Origin: Buxus sempervirens
Taxonomy: Eukaryota; Streptophyta; Magnoliopsida; Buxales; Buxaceae
Reading direction: 5' to 3'
NCBI GenBank assembly: GCA_947561395.2
Contig: OX387182.1
Span: 4,660,001-4,724,000, forward strand
DNA: 64,000 nt
Part shown: piece after piece, positions 12,701 to 21,625 of the stretch
Layout: every line of letters starts with the position of its first letter
Numbering within the stretch: the stretch's first letter is position 1
The notes under the pieces: model-generated
The model's input: only the letters and a program-made list of their open reading frames with translations
Told to the model about the DNA's origin: nothing
The model's database searches: none
Program-made: the position numbers and the translations under genes

Positions 12701-14449
12701 TTAAGTCGGCCCTTTCTAATTTACCAGTGTATTATATGTCTATGTTAGGATGCCCAAGAAGTTGGTGAATATCATTGAAAAGTTACAAAGGGATTTTTTG
12801 TGGGAAGGTGGGGGAGGAAAGAAGGATCATGTAGTCAAGTGCAAAGCTGTTTGTATGAGTAAGGAGAAGGGAGGGATTGACTTAGGAAATCTCTTTGCTC
12901 GGAACTTTTCATTACTTGCAAAATGGCTTTGGCGTTTCAGCAATGAGAGGAATAGCCTTTGGCATCAAGTGATTGATTCTAAGTATGGTCTTACAAATAA
13001 TGGTTGGGATGTTAGTGGGGGTTCTCGTACTTTTGCTCTCAGTATCTGGAAGAATGTTGCGCCTTTACATACCTTATTCCAGTTCCATGTTCGTTTTTTT
13101 GTTGGGGCTGGCACCTCTATTTCTTTTTGGCATGATATTTGGTGGGGTTCATCAGCCCTATCCATTTAGTTTCCTAGTCTTTTTTGGGTGGTCTCTGTGC
13201 CTGATGCTCAGGTTTGCGATGTTCTCTCCCCTTCTTCGGTTGGTCTCAATTGATTTCTTCCTTCTAGAAGGGAGTTGCGTGACTCTGAATTAGTGGATTT
13301 GACATCTTTGTTGGAATGTTTGAAGGATGTGCCTCTTGATTCGAGGTATCATGATAGTCGTATCTGGTGTCCTGAGGCTTCAGGTATCTTCTCTTGTCTG
13401 TCTTTTTTGATTTATGTAGGCTTGATTCCCCTCTTTCACCTTCTTCCTTCCCTTGTTCATCTCTTTGGAAGCCCTTGTTACCTCCTAAGATTAAAGCATT
13501 TGTGTGGACCGTTCTTCTTTACAAAATAAATACTGCTGATCACCTCCAAAATAGACAGAAATGGTTATCTATATCGCCTAATGTCTGCTTCTTATATATA
13601 CGGCAAGGAAAGTCCATTGATCATCTCGTTCTTCATTGTGTTTTTTGCTGGAGGCATCTGGAGTTACTTTATCGTGGAGATTGGTGTTTTTTGGGCTATG
13701 CTAGAGAAGTTCATTGACTTGATTGATCAGTGGGGATTCCCAGGCATTGGCAAGAGGGGAGAGATTCTGTACAAATTACTATTTCATACAATATTGTGGT
13801 TCATCTAGAAGGAGTGAAATAGCAGAATTTTTTAGGATAAAAAGTCCCCTAGATGGTTAGTAGTTGAAGCTATTAGAATATTAGTTGTATTATGGGCTAA
13901 TAGGTACCCTGAGTTCCATGGAATTTTTGGTAATGATATGATGAGGAGTTGGGCTACAGTTTGCTTTTCTTCCCTAGTAGTGTTTGCACCTACTTGTGTT
14001 TGGGCACCATCTTCTGAAGGGTTTATTAAGTTGAATTTCGATGGATGTTCTTTGGGCAATCTTGAATTAGCAGGTGTTGGAGGAGTTTTTAGGGATCACT
14101 TGGGTCATGTCATTTCTGCTTATCGTGGCCCTATAGGAGTGGCGGATTCTACTCGGGCAGAGTTATTGGCACTTATCATAGGGATTCACTATATTCATAC
14201 CATGGGGCTTCAGGGGTTTGTAATTGAGGGGGACGCCGCCAATATATTGGGATGGATGATGAGAGAGGATTCTTGTCCATGGAGATATTTGGAGCTGATA
14301 AGAGTGGCTCGCTCTTTGGTGCGGTGTTTGAACGTCTTGTTAAAACATGTACCAAGAGCCCCAATGATGTTGCAGACAAATTAGCTAAGTTTGGAGCGAC
14401 TAGTAGTTCTCTAGTCTTTGGAGAGATGGCTTATTGTATGGGGAGTTAG
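9780..14449 (+). pseudogene. LINE ORF2 (endonuclease - reverse transcriptase - RNase H), inactivated
   Basis: Domain order by eye: an AP-type endonuclease beginning MKIVSWNIRGLG with QETK, GDFN (near 10,195) and SDHYPLL (near 10,450); a reverse transcriptase with KSPGPNGFS, KDFRPISL, motif A KLDLEKAYDRVDW, motif B GLRQGDPLSPF and motif C FADD at 12,367-12,378; a zf-RVT-like region at about 13,040-13,720; and an RNase H with FDG, RAELLAL and EGDA at about 14,030-14,240. Damage: an in-frame TGA at 10,092-10,094, the hAT insertion at 10,606-11,122, a frameshift at about 11,290, a TAG at 12,364-12,366 just before FADD, and frameshifts at about 12,755, in 13,170-13,400 and at about 14,340. An RNase H after the RT is known in plant L1 lineages. 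Confidence 0.88.
10606..11122. mobile_element. 517-bp non-autonomous hAT element inserted in LINE ORF2
   Basis: The ends are TAGGGCTGGCAAT and, in reverse complement, TAGGGGTGGCAAT, the classic TAGGG-type hAT terminus. The 8-bp duplication GGCGGGTT lies at 10,598-10,605 and 11,123-11,130. The interior is built from many overlapping copies of GAATTCGGAT and CGGATCCGAA-type words in both orientations. There is no coding capacity. Removing the element with one target copy restores the LINE frame (AQGWAG joins FRFMRSLRG). Confidence 0.9.
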
Positions 14450-14568
14450 TATGTTTTAGTTTAGTGGCTAACTCTATTGCTACTGACCACCGCCAATAGC
14501 AACAACTGCCTTACTAAATTTTCCCTCTCTTTCAACCTTTCGTTTCGTGTTTTGTGCAAGCAGCTTCA

Positions 14569-14778
14569 ATGGCGGATCCTGTGCTCCATCCCGAGACTCC
14601 CCACTGAACACTAAAGCTCTTCAAAGAAATCACCGTTGACTATTGTCCCCATGCCTACACTCACTCGTTGGAATTCGACAAAGTCATAGTCGCCTTTGAT
14701 GACAAAGGCATAGCTCAGTGGCGATCCAAAACTCGGTGGCTGGAGCTTAGTTGAGGAAAGCTCAGAAGGCTGGTTTGA
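14569..14778 (+). pseudogene. Fragment of an unrecognised protein-coding gene
   Basis: Starting at an ATG, the frame reads MADPVLHPETPH, stop, TLKLFKEITVDYCPHAY, FDKVIVAFDDKGIAQWR, SKTRWLELS, stop, GKLRRLV, stop. The amino-acid composition and the single frame with only three stops look like a decayed exon rather than random DNA. I do not recognise the family. It follows the LINE closely and could have been carried by it. Confidence 0.4.
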
Positions 14779-15557
14779 AATACATAGAATATTGGAAACT
14801 CTTTTTTTTTTTTGGGTTTAGTCAAGTTACCTAATTGAACAAAGCTTGAATTCAATTTTGTAAATTTGACAAAGCTTCATGACGTTTTCGATATATTTAA
14901 ATGATACAGGATTAAAACTAAATATTAAAATTTCACCTTTTCTCCAACTTATTAACTTTTATTTCAATACCCACTTCTCTTGTTTTTCTTCTTTCATGTC
15001 ACAAACAAATGCCTGAAAAATAGTAATTGGGAAATTTTTTTCTAAGAAAATTTTTTTTACACAAAATATTTTCTACTGACAAATATTTTCTGGTGAAACA
15101 AGCAAAGCTGAAGGAAAACATTTTTTCCTTGACATAAATGAAAAAAATAGGTTATTTTACATTCTCATCATTGATTGAGCTTCTCTGTAAAAGATTGTAA
15201 GTAACGACTTTCCTTCTTGCTGCACTATAAGAATTCTCATTTGGTATACGCATTGCATGGGCATTAAAGTGATCTTAAGTCTGTTGGCATAAAATTTTCT
15301 CTTGATTTTAGGGTATTCTCAACATAAAAGAGATTCATGGCTAGTTCTTGTGCAATTCTGATTGTTACCTAAAACTCAGATTCAAATTTCAGAACTCATT
15401 GCAACCTTAATTTCCATTTATGAATACCTTATTCTCTCTTTTTCCTTGCAGCACTCAATAGCTGCAATGCCTAAAATAAACCTTGGTGTTACTACCATAG
15501 GATCTCTCCGAACCACAACTATAAAAATATTCACGAAGACAAGACTGATGCTAAAAA
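14779..15557. other. AT-rich intergenic DNA
   Basis: No gene or element is supported. A 13-T run near 14,800 and several TTTTC-rich stretches around 15,030-15,130 are the only structure. Confidence 0.4.
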
Positions 15558-15800
15558 ATGGTGGGAACCAAGCAAACCGCCAGAGAATCCATGGGAAAGA
15601 AAGCTCTAAGGAAGCACTGGCCAACAAGAGCTGCTCAAAAACCAGCTATGCTGACTCAAGTAGCAGATAAACCTCAGATCAAGGCTTGGAAATTTGGAAT
15701 GGAGGTAATATGGAGAATATGAAGCATTGAAAGTGCCTCAAGATACCAATCTTGAGGCACTTCCTTGCTAGACTTGAAAGATTGATGCCCAACCTTTAAG
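15558..15800 (+). pseudogene. Histone H3 pseudogene
   Basis: From an ATG at 15,558 the frame reads MVGTKQTARESMGKKALRKH, then WPTRAAQKPAMLTQVADKPQ, then IKAWKFG. This follows the H3 tail residue by residue: T-K-Q-T-A-R-x-S, G-x-K-A-x-R-K, T-x-A-A-x-K and the KP before the globular domain. A TGA at 15,720 ends the frame. Weak similarity to the IRKLPFQRLVRE region continues in another frame to about 15,800. No intron is seen, so a processed copy is likely. It is too diverged to make a functional histone. Confidence 0.72.
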
Positions 15801-16404
15801 GATTCGAAGGAAAAGAGTTGATTTCATATGTTGTCCTTTGTGACCTATTGTTTATTGATCTGATTAAATAATGTGTTGAAGCAACATATGGGAATCTTTT
15901 GTATACACTTTGAATTTAATTTTTGCTGCAATGGATGGATAAAACTGGAATTTATGGTTCTGTGTAACCTTCATATTTTCTCAATTTGCTTTTAAAAATT
16001 TACTTTTATCATGCAAGACAGCAGGACAGCTTTTATTAATGGGTGACGCCAATATAGAGGACACAATGTGTTATTGTTTGCAACAAACACATGTACAGCA
16101 GCTAAACTGTCGACATAATTGGGATGAGTTCCTTTAAGCATAACCAAAAATGATTCGGATTGCTACCATTTTAACCATCTAAATCTTTTCTGCTTCTTGT
16201 TACATTCCTCTTGCAATTCTCAGCGAGTGAATGAAAGATACAACAGGGATCTCTACTTCACAAACATCACAACAAGCAAAGATGAAATACTAGGATGTTG
16301 GTCTGCGAGTTACGCTAAACTTGTGAGCTTTTTCTCGGTGTTGAGAGAGAGCTCCTTATCAGCAAAATGAAGAAGCCGTCTTAGTTGCAGTACCATATCA
16401 CAAT
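15801..16404. other. Intergenic DNA
   Basis: No coding segment or repeat could be supported. Confidence 0.35.
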
Positions 16405-17720
16405 GGAAAGGCTGTGCAGTGCACCTCTCCAGGTATGCCGCGGGTAACCGTCATCCACAACAAAGCATGAAGCTCTGCTGCTACAGACTCGAGAATCAAA
16501 TGGATCTAACATTTCTCTCTCTACTTTCAGGGCCTAAACTCTTACCTGTCTAGCCAATTTTTCTTGAATAATGTTGTTGCATCCGTGATAACAAGACTAA
16601 CTGCAGGGACTGAAGGCCATTCTTCTTTCTTGTTGCTCCTAGAATCTTTCCTAGTTGAGGGGACTGCTTTTGACACCATGAACCCTGTAGACAATGGAAT
16701 CGCAGAGGCTTTGCTGTGCAAGAGATGAGCAAGAGAAAGATAGCGCATACTGTGAGAAGGGATCAGAATAAAGGACGCTGATGTAGAACCAAGAAATTTT
16801 CATTTCACGGGGCTGAACCCTTCCAAATATACAACTGATACCTTGAGTTCCTCCTGCACAATCAACAAAAGCATTCTCACGAACGCTAATAACACACACT
16901 GGATAAGGTGTGTGGAAGTTGAGGAAATCTAAAAGACTTCCTGTCAATTTTCATCTACACTCCCGGGTTTCATGTTCCAGGGTAAAGAAAATGTATGATC
17001 CTCTTGATATGAAAGGCAAGACGAGGCTTACTGAGTTCCACCACTCTTGAACATAATTTAACTAAAACTGAGTGTTTCATATCCAGTACTGAGAATATCT
17101 TGTTGAAATATTAGACGAAAGTAATGATGAAATAAATCAAAGAGACTGAGAACTACGTGCAAATAAAAATACTGCAATTAGACTGATGCTCTGTACCCAT
17201 TTAGATAAACCTCTTGAGCTATCAACTTCTGTATGCCAACCTGTAATGTGCTTCTCACAAAGCCAGAAGATTTGGCAATACTGTACAAAGATGGACTCTC
17301 TTGGATCAAACTCATGTCATGTTGCTGCAAGGAAGCCCCATTACTGCTTACAATATCGAACACAGGTAATAGGATCAATGCTAAAGAAGGAAATGTTCAA
17401 CGGATAGCTAATAAAAATGTAAGATGACATTTAATTGCACACCTTTGCATTCAAGCTCAAAGAAGCATCCAATGCGTGTAATGTAATGATGATATCTCTT
17501 GGCTTGGCAGCTTGAACATCAGGAGAAGAACATGGAAATATCTGGCAATCTTGCACAAGTAGCTGAATGAAAAGACATTGGAGAACTTGAAGCAATTCTC
17601 CCCTAGAACCTGTCCAGATGCAGATGATCCAACGCCAGTCCTCTGTCCAAAGCCATCTGGCTCAAGCACAAAACATGGTCCCATATCAGCACTTCCCACC
17701 GAGCTGGAGTTTTGCATAAA
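16405..17720 (-). pseudogene. Degenerate minus-strand exons of an unidentified gene
   Basis: Several minus-strand segments look like exons. At 17,443-17,620: LLQVLQCLFIQLLVQDC, then QAAKPRDIIITLHALDASL, ending SLNAK before a GTGTGC donor. At 17,205-17,345: NGASLQQHDMSLIQESPSLY and SIAKSSGFVRSTLQVGIQKL, ending IAQE before GTTTAT. At 16,550-16,940: YPVCVISVRENAFVD, TQGISCIFGRVQPREMKISW and, in another frame, EEWPSVPAVSLVITDATTLF before GTAAGA. At 16,408-16,505: SVAAELHA and, frameshifted, SCFVVDDG. Frame changes between and inside segments suggest a pseudogene. The last piece faintly recalls the C-terminal OB-fold part of plant CTC1 (CST telomere complex), but that is from memory and weak, so I leave the gene unnamed. 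Confidence 0.42.
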
Positions 17721-17819
17721 GCCTCCACAACTACCCTCAATCAGAAAATGGCCTCAAGATTCAATTGCTAAGTGGGGTGAAACTTAGCAAGCCGGAGTTT
17801 TGCATAAAGCCTCCACAAA
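17704..17819. repeat. Short direct duplication
   Basis: GGAGTTTTGCATAAAGCCTC, continuing CACAA, occurs twice about 88 bp apart (from 17,706 and 17,794). A separate 17-bp word, GACATTTAATTGCACAC, occurs at 17,426-17,442 and 18,058-18,074, bracketing the segment. These point to local duplication or rearrangement. Confidence 0.6.
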
Positions 17820-18109
17820 CAAGCTGGGTGAAACTCCATGCTCCACAGAACATTATCTTGACAATGAAAATCTCAACTTCACCTTCTCTACGGAGGGATT
17901 GTCCTGTAACTCAACAAGTAACAGTGTCCTTCCAAATCCCCGAGATTGGAGAGTTCATATTCATCAAACCCGAATTTGATCTACGAGATGGATGATGAAG
18001 AAACTAATTCATTTGAAGATGAACCTCCAATTCGTCGGGCCTTACAGCCGGAAACACGACATTTAATTGCACACTGCAGTTTTCCAACCAATGCCGGTAA
18101 CGGTAGAAT

Positions 18110-18970
18110 ACCACCAGTGGTTTCTGCAAAGCGGTGGAAAACGATCTTTCTGAGAAACCAGCCGTTAAAACACCAGGTTCCGTTCTGAATAACAGTAGTG
18201 TAATATCACCGCCGGAAAAGAATTTTCTATCAACTGGAAAACTATCAGGGCCGACTCTAAAAACCGTCGGAAATAATGGTTATCTGAGCAACGGCTTCCG
18301 TTAACGCCGGAATCGATTTCTGGGGCGGCTCTAGAGATCGTCGGAAATAATGGCATATCACCGGCGGCTCAAGATACGCCGGGAATGGATTTCCGTCGAC
18401 ATCGTGGTACCGCCGGGGAAATATCTTCATTGGCGGTTTATCTGAACGCCGGAGTAGATCTTGCAGTCTGCCGTACAAACTCGCCGGTAAAATATCAGGG
18501 GCGGTTTCAGAGCCCCTTGGACTCATATACCGGCATTGCAATTACCGCCGGAAAATAGCATCACTGGCGGTTTTATAAACGCCGCAGATGCATTTCTACC
18601 GGGTACTTCGCCGGTAAAATATCAGGGGCGGTTCAAAAAACTGTCGTAAATAGTGTCAATATCACCGGCGGTTACTTAAAACGCCGGAATAGAACTTTCG
18701 TCGGCATTCACATCAGTGGCGGTTCTACTTAACCGCCGGTATATTTGCAGAAAAACGCCGGAAATAGATCTTTCGGCAACTCGCCGGTAAAATATCAGAG
18801 GCGGTTTATAAAGCCGCCGGAAATAATCACCGGCGCTCCCCAAAACGCCGCAATAGATTTTTCGTCGGCATTAGAAGCTCGCCGGTGAAACATTTGTGGC
18901 GGTTCTAGACAACCGCCGGAAACTTTTTAAAAACACGGGCGGTTTGGACGTATCAGGGGCGGCGGTTTAC
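18110..18970. repeat. GC-rich block of hairpin-forming CGGCGGTT/AACCGCCG repeats
   Basis: About 860 bp that is much more GC-rich than its surroundings. It is made of recurring words GGCGGTT, AACCGCCGG, ACGCCGGAA, TCGCCGGTAAAATATCA and TTTCGTCGGCAT. Adjacent words often form small stems, for example GGCGGTT-CTACTT-AACCGCC near 18,720 and GGCGGTT-CTAGAC-AACCGCC near 18,900. This pattern is typical of subterminal repeats of CACTA (En/Spm) transposons, but no CACTA terminus is present next to it. No protein is encoded. Confidence 0.6.
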
Positions 18971-19884
18971 ATAAAGCACAAAAAAATGCTTGTATCAGGG
19001 CGACTTTTGCACTCCTCGTTCACTCCAGGTTTGAAATGTCATTGGCGTGATTTCGTAATGGAGAGCTCAAGCATCGTCGGTTTGAGCTGCGTTCGAATCA
19101 GAATCAACAATTCCCGTATCAATAACTTGGTTGGTGTTGTCTTGCTTTTCAAGCTCAGAGGAAAACCAATGAATGCCTCAGAAAAGGAGAACCCCGAATC
19201 AGTTGAAAAGAGACAAACCCCAGAAATAGATTTACTTCATCACCATCATCGTCATCAATTTTTTTTCATCTTCCCGTCTCTGTATTCTTCTTTGTAGTTT
19301 GAGGTTTGTCTTTTAGATTTGAAATTGCAACCCTTATCTCGAGGTTTTCTTTTCTTAATCAATTGAAAACTTAAATTTGCATAATGTTGAATCCCAATTA
19401 ATACTAATTGCAAGTTAAATATTAATAATGCGTAGAAATGAGTTGTTTATCAATGTCTGCAAGTTACGAATTTAGATGAACCTTTAAGTTTGCTGATTAA
19501 CAGTACACAGTTATCATCTAGAGATTGAACACGTGTTTTTAGTTTCCTCTTATAATTGCTTCTGAATTTATGGCTTCTGTTTTGATGGATACACGTTGTC
19601 GTCCGAAATTGAATATTTTGATGTACTTTTCTTCATCTTACACAATGCTCTTCATTGGGTCAGAATTTTACTTTTGGATCGACAAATCAGTTCACTAAAT
19701 TTTTATAATTTATTTGATCAGATTCTGCTTCCATGTTTATGAACTGAAATCTTCAATCCTCAGATTGGCAATTTGATTCAAATCCAATTCACTAATATTT
19801 CTCCATAGGATCAATTTGGGATTTGCACCATACAAATGATGAAACATGAGGATGTCAGATTTACAAGCCTTCTGTGTTTCTCTC
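18971..19884. other. Intergenic DNA, no gene recognised
   Basis: A frame from about 18,896 to 19,297 has no recognisable domain and overlaps the repeat block, so I do not call it a gene. The rest is AT-rich without clear features. Confidence 0.35.
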
Positions 19885-20412
19885 CAATTTCATGAATGGA
19901 TCTTTTGCTAGTTGGGACAGTTCTAGCTATGGCTTGACAAGGTTTGTTTGGAAGTCATGTAGTTCAGGAAGCTTATCGATGGTTCCTGAAAGATAAAGCA
20001 AGTTAATCTTGGTGTCAACTCAGAAGCAGTGTCAATGTTAGCTATAAAATTTGATTGCATCTGGTTAACTTTGCTGCTTAAAGATTGCTTAATTTAATAA
20101 GAGAATTGGTTATGTCCTTTCTTGTGAAACAAAATATCCATGTTTTCCCAGCTTTCTAAGAGGACAAAAAACTCATGTACCTAGCTTTATTTATGTATAG
20201 AGAATGCTGACAGGCCTTGAAGTTTCCTGCTAAAATAATGAGCTGGTGGATGACCTGTTTTGCCATTGTGTCCAAGTATGGTTCCCACAGTTGTTGCATC
20301 TTCCAAATTTCAGTTAGGGTTCTGATAAATTTAGAGTTCCTTTGTCCAGAATTTGTAGGTACTATAAATTACAAATGGAGGATGGAAGCCTTCATAAATC
20401 AGTCTTTCTTAA
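19885..20412 (-). pseudogene. Partial, decayed copy of the neighbouring NLR leucine-rich repeats
   Basis: Two blocks match the LRR-coding part of the intact NLR. 19,893-20,165 aligns with about 21,993-22,252 (shared GCTAGTTGGGACAG, GTTTGTTTGGAAGTCATGT and CCAACTTTCTAAGAG-type words) and 20,275-20,412 aligns with about 22,388-22,512 (shared CCAGAATTTGTAG, ATGGAGGATGG and CAGTCTTTCTTAA). Order and strand are kept, but the DNA between the blocks is shortened and frames are broken. It is a truncated tandem relic 3' of the functional gene. Confidence 0.82.
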
Positions 20413-20424
20413 TTGCTAGAGTTT

Positions 20425-20790
20425 TTTCCTTACTTTCCCCTTGCCTTGATTTTCACATCTGCATACTTATGAGTGACTAACCCATGACTTGCATCATCAT
20501 GAGCCTTAATCAACTCCAATAACTTGAGATCCAAAACTTGCCACACCTTTAAGGCCTTGTGCCAGGATCCTGACTAAATGGCACCATTGTATACTGCAAG
20601 GTACGAGATACTATCAGTGTGTTTGATCCATAGCTATTAGGTTCCTTCTGGTTTTAAGTTTTAACATGATGGCTCCGGTTCATAAATTTTTCCAATGTTG
20701 TTGATATGGTATCCAGTGTGGCTACAAGCCTAAACATATCGTCCAATGTGGAGACGGGTTAGGCAATTGACTTGTCTTCTCTGGCTGTAA
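20425..20790 (-). pseudogene. Second WD40 (JINGUBANG-like) pseudogene fragment
   Basis: On the minus strand the DNA parallels the WD40 pseudogene at 5640-6000. Matching landmarks are AACTTGAGATCCAAAACTT against ACTTTGAGATCCAAAACCC, AACCATTGTA/CACCATTGTA with GCAAGG after it, and the following GAGATAC and TTCTGGTTT stretches. Reading gives VLDLKLLELIKAHDDA, close to the WD40 phrase VSDLKCLESI. Everything else is decayed. Confidence 0.55.
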
Positions 20791-21625
20791 GACCTATATT
20801 CTTCCTCTTTCTCTTATACAATATATTGTCATTACTGATGAAAAAATATATGTAAGAAGCTACCTGCCAGTTGCTTCCTCACCTAAGCATTTTTGGCTAA
20901 TGGATTTTAATGCAGGTCTGTTGGCTTTTCTTAATTAGATGTCAACAACTGTGCAATCCCTAGCTGGGTGTTGTCTTGTGTAATCAATGATTGTAGATTT
21001 AAAAAGTTCTTGTCAAAATTATAGATAATTTGTTCACATAATGTGCATGTTTTCTTTCTAGTATTATTATATGTACTTTATGTATGCTGGCGTGATATAA
21101 TTATTTTTAACCTTGATTTACTAAAATTTATGCAGAAGTAGCTATCCAAGCCTAGACTGGTCTATGCACCTCAACCAAACCCAACCTGTCCCTACCAGCG
21201 TCAACCTGAGTTGAATTTGGTTGATAAGATAGCCTTTATAGACCAGTGCACAAGCTTCCATAATCAATGCTATTAAAGAACTTAGTTTAGTGTCAACTTG
21301 CGTTTCTCTATAGTTTAAGTCAATAGAGTACTCAAATCAGTAGCATTAAGCTCCAAGGTGCTTCCAAGGACAAAGAAATTTAATACTGATAGTTTACAGT
21401 AAAATCTAGAATCAAGCAAATTTGAAAAGTAAACTACTAGAATATTTAGCTCGTTAGACTATTGATCATAACATTATTATATATTTTATAAGAAAATTCA
21501 AACTATGCTTTGAAATGAAATATCTACGAAAGGAAAGCTACAGGAAGTTCTTTACCTGTCCAAGTCTTCTTGTTGTGTAGGTATTAACAGAAGCTGCTAA
21601 ATTCCTCTGTCACAGTACACAAATC
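20791..21625. other. Intergenic DNA 3' of the NLR gene
   Basis: Includes the likely 3' UTR of the minus-strand NLR (from 21,625 downward). No other gene or clear element is seen. Confidence 0.4.

Larger units (their letters stand above)
9278..14450 (+). mobile_element. Decayed plant L1-type LINE with a nested hAT insertion
   Basis: A non-LTR retrotransposon on the plus strand. Remnants of the end of ORF1 occupy about 9278-9780 (no zinc knuckle visible), followed by an ORF2 with endonuclease, reverse transcriptase, zinc-finger-like and RNase H regions. ORF1 ends in TAA at 9778-9780 and the ORF2 ATG is 9780-9782, so stop and start share the A. A 517-bp hAT element interrupts ORF2. I find no poly(A) tail or target duplication, so both ends are uncertain. 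Several stops and frameshifts make it inactive. Confidence 0.85.

Noticed and set aside
15362-15670. 102-codon plus-strand frame
   Set aside because: It runs in a different frame from the histone H3 similarity, which explains the sequence better.
18896-19297. 133-codon plus-strand gene
   Set aside because: Starts inside the GC-rich repeat block, no recognisable domain, and the C-terminal His-rich part is low complexity.
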